From Duganella aceris (GTDB taxonomy: Bacteria; Pseudomonadota; Gammaproteobacteria; Burkholderiales; Burkholderiaceae_D), in NCBI RefSeq assembly GCF_011090165.1, contig NZ_JAADJT010000007.1:248001-312000 (forward strand): a stretch of DNA of 64,000 nt. The letters run 5' to 3'. Both the position numbers and the translations under genes were made by a program. Numbering within the stretch: the first letter of the stretch is position 1; every line of letters begins with the position of its first letter. Shown in pieces: positions 1 to 8,067 of the stretch. Below the pieces are notes generated by a model. That model saw only the letters and a program-made list of their open reading frames with translations, made no database searches and was not told where the DNA came from.

Positions 1-430
1 GGTATTCGCGCGGCCGGTCGCCGCTGGCGGTGCCCAGCAGCAGGCGGCCGTTGCTCAGGCGGTCGACGGTGGCGGCAGATTTCATCGTCAGCACCGGTTC
101 CCGCAGCGGCAGCACCACGGCGGCGGTGCCGAGCAGGATGTGTTGCGTCGCGCCGGCCAGGTAGCCCAGATAGCTGAACACTTCGAACACCTGCGCGGCG
201 TCGCCGAACGATGGGTCGTACAGCGGCACGTCGCGCATCCACAGCGCGCGGAAGCCGAGGCGGTCAGCCAGGGTCGCGAGTCGGGCGTGGTGTTGCAGGT
301 CCGGCTCGCCGGGCAGACGGCCCGCTTCGCGGCGGGCGCGTTCGCCGGACGGCGACCAGTCGTTATCCAGCGGCAGCTCCAGGCCGATCGAGAAACCGCC
401 GCGCTTTAGTTGTTCCAATGCTGATTGCAT
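1..430 (-). CDS. Luciferase-like flavin-dependent oxidoreductase (partial, 3' end outside window)
   Basis: N-terminal 143 codons of a gene read leftward from an ATG at 428-430; the 3' end lies beyond the left edge. The translation begins MQSALEQLKRGGFSIGLELP and continues through a segment ending LLLGTASGDRPREY. This resembles the luciferase-like monooxygenase superfamily, especially the single-component 'luciferase-type oxidoreductase' group, which uses reduced flavin and O2 on an unknown organic substrate. The segment holds the first beta/alpha units of the TIM barrel (RLGFRALWMRDVPL, then a HILLGTAAVVLPLREP strand). The ATG is preceded by AAGGAAGAATC, a good ribosome site. The family call is fairly safe; the substrate cannot be inferred. 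Confidence 0.75.
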   Translation of the reverse strand, partial: MQSALEQLKRGGFSIGLELPLDNDWSPSGERARREAGRLPGEPDLQHHARLATLADRLGFRALWMRDVPLYDPSFGDAAQVFEVFSYLGYLAGATQHILLGTAAVVLPLREPVLTMKSAATVDRLSNGRLLLGTASGDRPREY

Positions 431-533
431 GATTCTTCCTTGATCCATCGAAGACCGCAGTCTAGGCGGTGTCGCGGCAAAGAAAAATCCGTGCCATCAC
501 AAATCAATCTTGATGTGGGCGCAGCAATGCAAA

Positions 534-623
534 TCCGGGGTCAGAGCTAAAAACTGGACACGAGCTCTACCGTAGCGTTCGCTACGGTAGAGCTCGTGTC
601 CAGTTTTTAGCTCTGACCCCGGA
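534..623. repeat. Perfect 44-bp-arm palindrome (REP/MITE-like hairpin), copy 1
   Basis: Arms 534-577 and 580-623 are exact reverse complements around a 2-nt loop (TT). The outer ends read CCGGGGTCA and the inner core is CTCTACCGTAGCG. It lies 8 nt beyond the ispB stop codon, between ispB and the luciferase-like gene. It shares ends and core with the palindrome at 9897-9996. It could act as a terminator for ispB, as an mRNA 3' stabiliser, or be a RAYT-mobilised REP. No transposase is present in the window. Confidence 0.9.
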
Positions 624-631
624 GTTTTGGG

Positions 632-1621
632 TCAGTGCGTGCGGTTGACCGAGAAGTCGGCCAGCTGCAGCAGCGATTCTTTGTAGATGCTGTCGGGCAG
701 GTCGGCGATGGCGTCGGCGGCGCGCTTGGCGGCCGTCACCGCTTGCTGTCGTGTGTATTCCAGCGCGCCGCTGCTGGTGATCGCGGCCAGGATGGCGTCG
801 AAGTGCTGTTCGTCGCCTTGCTCGATGCACGAGCGCACCAGCTCGCGCTGCTCCGGCGTGCCATTTTCCATCAGGTAGATCAGCGGCAGCGTCGGCTTGC
901 CTTCGCGTAGGTCGTCGCCGACGTTCTTGCCGATTTCATTGGCGTCGCCGGCGTAGTCCAGCACGTCGTCGATCAGCTGGAACGCGGTGCCCAGCGAGCG
1001 GCCGTATTCGCCCGCCGCTTCGATCTGCGTATCGTCGCAGCCGGAAATCAGCGCGCCCAGCTCGGCCGCCGCTTCGAACAGCTTGGCGGTCTTGGAGCGG
1101 ATCACTTGCAGGTAACGCTCCTGGCTGACGTCCGGGTCGTGCATATTCAGCAGCTGCAGCACTTCGCCTTCGGCGATGATGTTGGTGGCGTCCGACAGGA
1201 TCTGCATCACGCGCATATTGTTCAGGCCGACCATCATCTGGAACGAGCGCGAATACAGGAAGTCGCCCACCAGCACCGAGGCGGCGTTGCCGAACAGCGC
1301 GTTGGCGGTGGCGCGGCCGCGGCGCAGCGACGATTCGTCGACCACGTCGTCGTGCAGCAAGGTGGCGGTGTGGATGAATTCGACCACCGCCGCCAATTCA
1401 TGGTGCGCTGTTCCTTTGTAGGAATAGGCGTTGGCCACCAGCAGCACCAGGACCGGGCGGATGCGTTTGCCGCCGGCGCTGATGATATATTCAGCGATCT
1501 GATTGACGAGGCTGACCTCGGAATGCAGTTTCTGGCGGATCACCGTGTTGACCGCGTCCATGTCGGCGGCGATCGTGTGGGCGATGTTGTTCTGTGTAGC
1601 GGTGTGGGTAGCGGCAGACAA
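632..1621 (-). CDS. ispB: Octaprenyl diphosphate synthase (polyprenyl synthetase)
   Basis: Trans-polyprenyl diphosphate synthase that extends farnesyl-PP with isopentenyl-PP to make the ubiquinone side chain. Both aspartate-rich motifs are intact: DDVVD at about residues 91-95 after LLH, and DDVLD at about 218-222, with the GGKRIRP substrate motif before the first. I chose a TTG start at 1619-1621, giving 329 aa against the usual ~320. The open frame continues upstream to an ATG at 1805, but that extension looks unlike the family and crosses a TATAAT at 1655-1660. An ATG at 1664-1666 is the alternative. Its position head-to-head with rplU is the usual beta/gammaproteobacterial arrangement. 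The product is clear; the start is less certain. Confidence 0.93.
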   Translation of the reverse strand: MSAATHTATQNNIAHTIAADMDAVNTVIRQKLHSEVSLVNQIAEYIISAGGKRIRPVLVLLVANAYSYKGTAHHELAAVVEFIHTATLLHDDVVDESSLRRGRATANALFGNAASVLVGDFLYSRSFQMMVGLNNMRVMQILSDATNIIAEGEVLQLLNMHDPDVSQERYLQVIRSKTAKLFEAAAELGALISGCDDTQIEAAGEYGRSLGTAFQLIDDVLDYAGDANEIGKNVGDDLREGKPTLPLIYLMENGTPEQRELVRSCIEQGDEQHFDAILAAITSSGALEYTRQQAVTAAKRAADAIADLPDSIYKESLLQLADFSVNRTH

Positions 1622-1654
1622 GACGAACCTGTGCGGTAGACTATTGGTGCCGAG

Positions 1655-1660
1655 ATTATA
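1655..1660 (-). promoter_or_regulatory. Possible -10 element for ispB
   Basis: Consensus TATAAT on the minus strand, 33 nt upstream of the chosen TTG start of ispB. No convincing -35 hexamer lies 16-18 bp upstream, so this is a weak call. It mainly argues against translation starting further upstream. Confidence 0.35.
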
Positions 1661-1785
1661 CGCCATGGCCCCGTCCGTAGGGGCGTCGCCCCCCGGTTTG
1701 GGGCAACTGAATTGACCATTGATCAAGCCTGCCAACGCCGAAAGATTGTCGACATACCACGCCGCCGGCCGTTTGTGAATAGTTT

Positions 1786-1814
1786 TTGACGCGAAAACCC
1801 TTCCCATGTATAAT
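1786..1814 (+). promoter_or_regulatory. Sigma-70 promoter of rplU-rpmA(-obgE)
   Basis: TTGACG at 1786-1791, a 17-bp spacer and TATAAT at 1809-1814: near-consensus housekeeping promoter pointing at rplU. The predicted start near 1821 gives a leader of about 73 nt, long enough for regulation of this ribosomal-protein transcript. Confidence 0.85.
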
Positions 1815-1893
1815 CAGCGGTTCCCCGGTTTCCATGCAGCTGTTTTGCGGACGCCGGCAGGACTTTTCTTAACATTTGATGAGGTTTCAAATC

Positions 1894-2205
1894 ATGTACG
1901 CGGTCATAAAAACCGGTGGCAAACAATACAAAGTTGTCGCTGGCGAAAAACTTAAAGTAGAACAGATACCGGCAGACATTGGTTCCGAACTCACCATCGA
2001 TCAGGTCCTCGCCGTTGGCGAAGGCGAGAGCATCAAGTTTGGCGCTCCTCTGGTTGAAGGTGCAAAGGTACTGGTTACTGTTGTGGCACACGGTCGTCAC
2101 GATAAAGTGAAGATTTTCAAGATGCGTCGTCGTAAGCACTACCAGAAGCATCAAGGCCATCGCCAAAATTACACCGAAATCCAAATCGTATCGATCAACG
2201 GCTAA
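1894..2205 (+). CDS. rplU: 50S ribosomal protein L21
   Basis: 103-aa L21, the exact usual length, starting MYAVIKTGGKQYKV and keeping the C-terminal RRKHYQKHQGHRQ region that contacts 23S rRNA. The start at 1894 is preferred over an in-frame ATG six codons upstream because it matches the universal N terminus and has GATGAGG upstream. It is first in rplU-rpmA-obgE, with 39 nt to rpmA. Codon use is that of a highly expressed gene. Confidence 0.98.
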   Translation: MYAVIKTGGKQYKVVAGEKLKVEQIPADIGSELTIDQVLAVGEGESIKFGAPLVEGAKVLVTVVAHGRHDKVKIFKMRRRKHYQKHQGHRQNYTEIQIVSING

Positions 2206-2244
2206 TCGCCGTTTGCCCGAGAATTAGTATCCAAGGAGTCTTAA

Positions 2245-2502
2245 ATGGCACACAAAAAAGGCGGCGGCACAACGCGAAATGGTCGTGACTCAGAATCAAA
2301 GCGCCTCGGCGTTAAGGTTTACGGCGGTCAATCGATCAATGCTGGTGGCATCATCATTCGTCAACGCGGCACGCCAGTGCGCGCCGGCGAAGGTGTTGGC
2401 ATGGGCAAAGACCACACCCTGTTCGCTCTGGTGGACGGCAAGGTCAAGTTCGTAGTCAAGGGCGAAGGCTCGAAGCAGTTCGTCACCGTAGTTCCAGCGT
2501 AA
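2245..2502 (+). CDS. rpmA: 50S ribosomal protein L27
   Basis: 85-aa L27 starting MAHKKGGGTTRNGRDSESKR, the conserved N terminus that reaches the peptidyl-transferase centre. The gene begins directly with MAHKKGGG and lacks the N-terminal extension found in Firmicutes, so no processing is expected. The ribosome site AAGGAG sits just upstream. It follows rplU and precedes obgE, a widely conserved order. Confidence 0.98.
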   Translation: MAHKKGGGTTRNGRDSESKRLGVKVYGGQSINAGGIIIRQRGTPVRAGEGVGMGKDHTLFALVDGKVKFVVKGEGSKQFVTVVPA

Positions 2503-2570
2503 ATCACGCTCACGGCCCAGCGCGCCTGCCGCGCGGGCCGTTCTCTTTGTAAGGCGCAAGCCTTCAATCG

Positions 2571-2600
2571 AAAGGCTCTGCCCACGGTAGAGCCTTTTTA
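2571..2600 (+). terminator. Terminator-like hairpin between rpmA and obgE
   Basis: AAAGGCTCT at 2571-2579 pairs with AGAGCCTTT at 2589-2597 (9-bp stem, 9-nt loop), followed by a short T run. It lies 19 nt upstream of obgE and probably attenuates rather than fully ends transcription. Confidence 0.5.
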
Positions 2601-2618
2601 GTTTTATGGCGGTACATC

Positions 2619-3728
2619 ATGAAGTTTATCGACGAAGCAAAAATTGAAGTGATCGGTGGTGACGGCGGCAATGGTTGCGCCTCGTTTTGCCGTGAAAAAT
2701 TCCGCCCGTTCGGCGGCCCTGACGGCGGCGACGGCGGCAAGGGTGGCTCGATCTGGGCCGTAGCGGACCGTAACATCAACACCTTGGTCGATTTCCGCTT
2801 CTCCAAGATGCACCGCGGTAAAGACGGCGAGTCCGGCCGTGGCGCCGATTGCTACGGCAAGGGCGCGGATGACATCCACCTGCGCATGCCGGTCGGCACG
2901 CTGATCATCGACGACGCCTCCGGCGAAATCCTGGCCGATCTGACCGAACACGGCCAGATGGAAATGCTGGCCAAGGGCGGCGAAGGCGGCTGGGGCAACA
3001 TCCACTTCAAGACCTCGACCAACCGCGCCCCGCGTCAAAAGACCGAAGGCAAGGAAGGCGAACGCCGCGAACTGCGACTGGAACTGAAGGTGCTGGCCGA
3101 CGTCGGTCTGCTGGGCATGCCGAACGCCGGCAAGTCGACCTTTATTTCGGCCGTGTCGAACGCGCGCCCGAAGATCGCCGACTACCCGTTCACCACGCTG
3201 CACCCGAACCTGGGCGTGGTCCGCGTCTCGCACGAGAAGAGCTTTGTGATCGCCGATATTCCCGGCTTGATCGAAGGCGCTTCCGAAGGCGCCGGCCTGG
3301 GCCATCAGTTCCTGCGTCACCTGCAGCGCACCGGTCTGCTGCTGCACATCGTCGACCTGGCGCCGTTCGAAACCAACGTCGATCCGGTCAAGGAAGCCAA
3401 GGCCCTGGTCAACGAGCTGAAGAAGTACGACGAGGCGCTGATCGACAAGCCGCGCTGGCTGGTGCTCAACAAGCTGGACATGGTGCCGGAAGCGGACCGC
3501 AAGAAAACGGTCAAGGACTTCATCAAGAAATTCGGCTGGAAGGGTCCGGTGTTCGAGATCTCCGCGCTGAGCCACGACGGCACGCAGGAGCTGGTCAACG
3601 CGATCCAGATGCACCTGGAAGAGAAACGCCACAACGAGCAGCGCTCGGAAGAAACGCAGATGACCGAAGAAGCGCGCGGCATTTCGTCGATCGATCCGGA
3701 CGATCCGCGTTTCAAAATCCTGGACTAA
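2619..3728 (+). CDS. obgE: GTPase ObgE/CgtA
   Basis: Ribosome-associated GTPase acting in 50S assembly and stress control, 369 aa. The glycine-rich Obg fold fills residues 1-160 (VIGGDGGNGC, FGGPDGGDGGKGG). The G domain follows, with G1 GMPNAGKST near 166-174, G3 DIPGLIEGA and G4 LNKLD. The acidic C-terminal tail ends in SIDPDDPRFKILD. The length is typical. It is third in the rplU-rpmA-obgE cluster, separated from rpmA by a terminator-like hairpin, so its dose may be set by read-through. Confidence 0.97.
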   Translation: MKFIDEAKIEVIGGDGGNGCASFCREKFRPFGGPDGGDGGKGGSIWAVADRNINTLVDFRFSKMHRGKDGESGRGADCYGKGADDIHLRMPVGTLIIDDASGEILADLTEHGQMEMLAKGGEGGWGNIHFKTSTNRAPRQKTEGKEGERRELRLELKVLADVGLLGMPNAGKSTFISAVSNARPKIADYPFTTLHPNLGVVRVSHEKSFVIADIPGLIEGASEGAGLGHQFLRHLQRTGLLLHIVDLAPFETNVDPVKEAKALVNELKKYDEALIDKPRWLVLNKLDMVPEADRKKTVKDFIKKFGWKGPVFEISALSHDGTQELVNAIQMHLEEKRHNEQRSEETQMTEEARGISSIDPDDPRFKILD

Positions 3729-3755
3729 AATCCTCGACTAACCCCAGGCATCACC

Positions 3756-3788
3756 GGCATAATCACTGATCAGCTGATTATGCCTTTC
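3756..3788 (+). terminator. Candidate terminator after obgE
   Basis: GGCATAATCA at 3756-3765 pairs with TGATTATGCC at 3775-3784, a 10-bp stem with a 9-nt loop, followed by TTTCC. The T tract is short, so efficiency is doubtful. Confidence 0.4.
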
Positions 3789-3911
3789 CATCTCGGCGCC
3801 CGTCCTGCCATCGCAGGGCCGGCGACTGTTAGCGGCAAGCAGGGCGAACCGCCCGCCAAATCACAGCACTGAACCCACTTTCATACGCTTGTTTGGAGTA
3901 GTGTCGCACCC

Positions 3912-5030
3912 ATGAATTCCGTCATTCAAAAATCCACCCGCATCATCATCAAGGTCGGCTCGTCGCTGGTCACCAACGACGGACGCGGCCTCGACCACGC
4001 CGCCATCGCGCGCTGGGCGGCGCAGATCGCCGGCCTGCGGGCGCTGGGCAAGGAAGTGGTGCTGGTGTCGTCCGGCGCGATCGCCGAGGGCATGCTGCGG
4101 CTGGGCTTCGAACAGCGTCCCACCGACATCCATGAGTTGCAGGCCTGCGCGGCGGTCGGCCAGATGGGCCTGGCGCAGATCTACGAAACCAGCTTCCGCG
4201 CCCACCAACTGGGCACGGCGCAAGTGCTGCTGACGCACGCCGACCTGGCCGACCGCGAACGCTACCTGAACGCGCGCTCGACGCTGACCACCTTGCTGCG
4301 GCTGGGCGTGGTGCCGATCATCAACGAGAACGACACCGTGGTCACCGACGAGATCAAGTTCGGCGACAACGACACCTTGGGCGCGCTGGTGGCCAACCTG
4401 ATCGAGGCCGATGCGCTGATCATCCTGACCGACCAGCACGGCCTGTACAGCGCCGATCCGCGCAAGGATCCGGCGGCGGTGCTGATCGCGCAGGGCCGCG
4501 CCGGCGATCCGGCGCTGGAGGCGATGGCCGGCGGCGCCGGCACCAGCATCGGGCGCGGCGGCATGCTGACCAAGATCCTGGCGGCGAAGCGCGCGGCCAA
4601 GTCGGGCGCGCACACCATCATCGCCTGGGGCCGCGACAGCGACGTGCTGGCGCGCCTGGCCAACGGCGAGGCGATCGGCACCGAGCTGGTGGCGCAGACC
4701 GGCCACCTGACCGCGCGCAAGCAGTGGATGGCCGATCATCTGCACACGGCGGGGCAGGTGGTGCTGGACGCGGGCGCGGTGCAGAAGCTGACCGGCGAGG
4801 GCAAGTCGCTGCTGCCGATCGGCGTGGTGGAGGTGAAGGGGGAGTTCGGGCGCGGCGCGGTGATCACCTGCGTCGGCCAGGACGGTGTGCCGGTCGCGCG
4901 CGGGCTGTCGAACTACACCAGCGCCGAGACGCGGCGCATCATGCGCAAGCCGTCGAGCGAGATCGAGTCCATCCTCGGTTTCGTCGAAGGCCGCGAGTTG
5001 ATTCACCGCGACAATCTGGTGCTGGTCTAA
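3912..5030 (+). CDS. proB: Glutamate 5-kinase
   Basis: Catalyses ATP-dependent phosphorylation of L-glutamate, the first step of proline synthesis and target of proline feedback inhibition. At 372 aa it is the two-domain bacterial form. An amino-acid-kinase domain fills about residues 8-260 (IIIKVGSSLVTNDG, VSSGAIAEGM, NENDTVVTDEIKFGDND, GRGGMLTKILAAKRA). A C-terminal PUA domain follows at about 280-360. The neighbour obgE is the usual partner in betaproteobacteria. Its stop codon overlaps the stop of the convergent beta-lactamase gene. Confidence 0.97.
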   Translation: MNSVIQKSTRIIIKVGSSLVTNDGRGLDHAAIARWAAQIAGLRALGKEVVLVSSGAIAEGMLRLGFEQRPTDIHELQACAAVGQMGLAQIYETSFRAHQLGTAQVLLTHADLADRERYLNARSTLTTLLRLGVVPIINENDTVVTDEIKFGDNDTLGALVANLIEADALIILTDQHGLYSADPRKDPAAVLIAQGRAGDPALEAMAGGAGTSIGRGGMLTKILAAKRAAKSGAHTIIAWGRDSDVLARLANGEAIGTELVAQTGHLTARKQWMADHLHTAGQVVLDAGAVQKLTGEGKSLLPIGVVEVKGEFGRGAVITCVGQDGVPVARGLSNYTSAETRRIMRKPSSEIESILGFVEGRELIHRDNLVLV

Positions 5031-6187
5031 GGCGCGAGCTGTTGCAAGATCGCGTGCGCGGCTTTGATGCGGTCCGGGATCGGGTAGTTTTTATTTGCCA
5101 GGATCACGATGCCGATCTTCTGCGCCGGCACGAAGGCGACGTAGGCGCCGAAGCGGTTGGTCGAGCCGGTCTTGTTGAACCAGGTCGGCGCCGACGGCGT
5201 CTGCGGCGGCGTCAGCTGCTGCGCCGCATTGGCTTCCCAGATCATCGCCCTGGAATTGCCGGCCTGAAGCTGTTGCAGCGACACCGGATACGGATACTGC
5301 TCCCAGCCCAGCCCCTGCACCATGCCGCCTATCCTGAAGTAGCCGACGTGGGTGCCGTCGACCGCGCGCCGCAGCGTCGGCTCCAGCCGGGTCGGATCGA
5401 TGTTTGCCTGCACGTAGCGGATCATGTCGGCGCTCGATGATTTGATACCGTACGTTTCGTCGGCGAAGACGTCCGGGCTCATGCGGCCCGGCTGGTTCTT
5501 CTCGTCGTATCCCATCGCATAACTGGCCATCGCGCCTGGCGGCACGTGCACGTAGCTGTGACGCATGCCCAGGCCGGGGAAGATCTTGTTGTCCATCGAG
5601 TCACTGAAGCGGCTGTGCAGCGCCAGGCCGGCGACATGGCCGAACAGCCCGAGGCTGGGGTTCGAGTAGCGCCGCTGTGCGCCCGGCGCGGCGTCCGGCT
5701 TCCATTGCTTGAAATAGTCGATCGCCTTGTCGTCCGAGACGTCGTCCGGAAATTGCAGCGGCAAGCCGCCGGCGGTGTAGGTGCCGAGATTGAGCAGCGT
5801 GGCCTTGTCGATGGCGCTGCCTTTCAGCTGCGGCACATATTTGCCGGGATGATCGTCCAGCGACAGCTTGCCTTGCACCTGCGCATACGAGACCAGCGTG
5901 GCGACGAAGGTTTTGGTCACGGAACCCAGTTCGAACAGCGTGGTTTCGCTGACCGGCGTGTTGTCCTCTTTCGACGCCAGGCCGTAGTTGAAGAAGCTGG
6001 CCTTGCCGTCGACCGTCACCGCGACGGCGATCCCGGGTACGTTGTACTCGGCCATGACAGGGCGGATCGCCTGGTCGACGATGGCGCGCAGCTTGGCGTC
6101 GTCGGCGGCGTGGGCGGCAAGCGGCGCTAGGCCGCACGAGAGCATGGCAAGGGCCATGCCCTTGCTGAGTTGAGGCAGGAGGCGCAA
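5027..6187 (-). CDS. Class C (AmpC-type) serine beta-lactamase
   Basis: Periplasmic serine beta-lactamase of class C, 386 aa, matching AmpC length. Catalytic motifs are intact: S89-V-T-K92 (SxxK), Y174-S-N176 (YxN) and K339-T-G (KTG). The N terminus is a signal peptide ending in PLAAHA before ADDAKLR. I chose a TTG start at 6185-6187 because AAAAAAGGAAATC precedes it; the frame stays open further upstream but that stretch is antisense to the sensor gene and has no family similarity. It is the last gene of a BlaI-BlaR1-lactamase unit, 26 nt after the sensor gene. Regulation by BlaI/BlaR1 rather than AmpR is inferred from position. The spectrum cannot be predicted. Confidence 0.93.
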   Translation of the reverse strand: MRLLPQLSKGMALAMLSCGLAPLAAHAADDAKLRAIVDQAIRPVMAEYNVPGIAVAVTVDGKASFFNYGLASKEDNTPVSETTLFELGSVTKTFVATLVSYAQVQGKLSLDDHPGKYVPQLKGSAIDKATLLNLGTYTAGGLPLQFPDDVSDDKAIDYFKQWKPDAAPGAQRRYSNPSLGLFGHVAGLALHSRFSDSMDNKIFPGLGMRHSYVHVPPGAMASYAMGYDEKNQPGRMSPDVFADETYGIKSSSADMIRYVQANIDPTRLEPTLRRAVDGTHVGYFRIGGMVQGLGWEQYPYPVSLQQLQAGNSRAMIWEANAAQQLTPPQTPSAPTWFNKTGSTNRFGAYVAFVPAQKIGIVILANKNYPIPDRIKAAHAILQQLAP

Positions 6188-6213
6188 GACGATTTCCTTT
6201 TTTGTTGGGGGTT

Positions 6214-8067
6214 TTACAGCGAGTCGAGACGTGCGGTCAGGTCGAGCAGGAAGGCCTCCTTGACGCGGCCGCCGGCGAATCCTTCTTGCCGGCGGTCCAG
6301 AACCATGCGGGCGAACACGATCGTGCGTTGACCCTTGCTGGCCCAGCCGACGTACCAGCCGTACTGGTGCTGCGGGTCGTCGTGGCCATCGGCCAGGACC
6401 GGCGCGGCGGTGCCGGTCTTGCCGTGTACGCGCCAGCCGTTGGCCAGGGTTTCCGTCGGCATGATGCGGATGGTCATGTCGTAGGCTCGCGGCGACAAGC
6501 CGAGCTGCCGGTTCACCACGCCGCGCAGGAAGGTCACCTGCTCGGCCGGCGATATCTTCAACGACGAACTGATCCACGACATCGACAGGCCGTTGTCCTT
6601 GCCCGGATCGCCGGACACGTCGCGGTTGCCGTAGCCGAAGCGCTGGATGTAATCCTGGAAACGTGCCGCGCCCAGCTTGGCGGTCACCTGCTGCGCGTAC
6701 CAGACCACCGAGTATTTGAGCCAGCTGCTGGGGTCGGTGGCCGCCCGCCATTCTGGATTCCAATCGATATAGCCGGCCTGGAACGGCAGCAGTGGCGCAT
6801 GCTCGTCCTGCAGGATGCCGCTGTCATAGCCCATCAGGCTGACGGCGAGGTTGAAGGTCGATGCCGGCGTGACGCGGTCGTCGCACTGGCCGTCATGGAC
6901 CAGGCGCTTGCCGCTGGCGGCGTCGCTCATCGTGGTGCAGCTGGCCATCGCCTGCGCGCTTGGCGCGGCGTGCGCGGCCGCATGGTCGACCTGCGCGGTC
7001 GGCTGCGTCGCGGGCTGGGTCGCCGGTATCTGGTCCGCGCGCCAGGCCAGCGCCGGTTGCAAGGCCAGGCTGGCGCCAAGTACGCCGGCCAACGCGCCGA
7101 TCGCGGCCAGCCGGGTCCACGGCCCGCGCGCTGTGGCGCCGGGTTCGCGGATCAGCGAGATCCTGCCGGCCAGCGTGCTGGCGCTGGCGCCGCCGAAGGC
7201 GAGCGCGCCGAGGTCCGGACAAGGCCGCAATCTGAGCTGTGCGACCAGCGCCGCCGCGTAGGCTTTGCGTTGCGCCGCAGGACGGCCGCTGAGCACCTCG
7301 CGGTCGCAGCCCAGCTCCTGCGCCCACGACAGCCTGGCGCGCAGCAGCCGCATGATGGGGTTGAACCAGAACAGCGTTTGCAGCAGCACGCCGGCGCCGG
7401 CCCAGTGCAGGTCGTGGCGGCGTAGGTGCGTCAGTTCGTGCGCGACGATCATTTGCTGTTGTGCGATGTCGAAGCCGCGCAGGTGGGCGGGCAGTAGCAG
7501 CCGGGGGTGGAGCAGGCCGAACAGCATCGGCGAAATCGGCGCATCGACTTCAATCACCTCCGCGTCCGGCGCCGGCGCATCGGCGAAACCCGGATGGCGG
7601 TCCTGCGCCGACAGACGCCCGCCGGCGGCGGCCAGGCCGCGCAGCACGCGGCGCGCCAGCATCAGCTTGAGACTCGAATGGCCGAGGCCGAGCAGGTAGA
7701 CGATCAGCCAGGCTTGCGCGCCGACCGCCAGCCAGGGGCGCGCGGCCGTGGCCTTGGCCGGCGCGTCCGTCGCCGTGGCGACGGCCGCCGGCGCGGCGGT
7801 CTGGCCGGGCGCGACAGCGTGCGTTGATACGCCGCCGTCCATTTCGATCGGCGGTAGCAGGCGCAGCCGCTCGCTGTGCGGCAGCAGGATCAGCAGGAAG
7901 GCGGCGACGATCGTGCATTGCGCCAGCAGCCACGGCGTGCGCTGCGAGCAGACGCCAGGCAGACAGCGGCGGCACAGCAGCATCACCGACCACACGCCAA
8001 GGCCGGCGGCCACGCAGCCGACGCAGGCTAGCAGGAAGCGCAACAGCAGCAGATCGGTGGGACTCAT
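6214..8067 (-). CDS. BlaR1/MecR1-type sensor: M56 metallopeptidase fused to class D-like penicillin-binding domain
   Basis: Membrane sensor-transducer of 617 aa. Hydrophobic segments lie near residues 5-30, 45-63 and 115-140. The M56 zinc protease has H210-E-L-T-H214 with E251 in a downstream helix. Another hydrophobic stretch lies near 320-340, then an extracytoplasmic class D-like domain at about 380-617. That domain keeps S453-V-V455, Y479-G-N481 and K550-T-G, but its active-site motif is S403-T-F-N406, with Asn where class D enzymes and known BlaR1 sensors have Lys. The family role is to bind beta-lactam, activate the protease and relieve BlaI repression. Its ATG overlaps the BlaI gene stop by 4 nt (ATGA), so translation is likely coupled. 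Confidence 0.92.
   Translation of the reverse strand: MSPTDLLLLRFLLACVGCVAAGLGVWSVMLLCRRCLPGVCSQRTPWLLAQCTIVAAFLLILLPHSERLRLLPPIEMDGGVSTHAVAPGQTAAPAAVATATDAPAKATAARPWLAVGAQAWLIVYLLGLGHSSLKLMLARRVLRGLAAAGGRLSAQDRHPGFADAPAPDAEVIEVDAPISPMLFGLLHPRLLLPAHLRGFDIAQQQMIVAHELTHLRRHDLHWAGAGVLLQTLFWFNPIMRLLRARLSWAQELGCDREVLSGRPAAQRKAYAAALVAQLRLRPCPDLGALAFGGASASTLAGRISLIREPGATARGPWTRLAAIGALAGVLGASLALQPALAWRADQIPATQPATQPTAQVDHAAAHAAPSAQAMASCTTMSDAASGKRLVHDGQCDDRVTPASTFNLAVSLMGYDSGILQDEHAPLLPFQAGYIDWNPEWRAATDPSSWLKYSVVWYAQQVTAKLGAARFQDYIQRFGYGNRDVSGDPGKDNGLSMSWISSSLKISPAEQVTFLRGVVNRQLGLSPRAYDMTIRIMPTETLANGWRVHGKTGTAAPVLADGHDDPQHQYGWYVGWASKGQRTIVFARMVLDRRQEGFAGGRVKEAFLLDLTARLDSL

Noticed and set aside
6188..6763. 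N-terminal extension of the beta-lactamase
   Set aside because: It overlaps the sensor gene in another frame and lacks similarity; the TTG start with AAGGAAA directly precedes a signal peptide.
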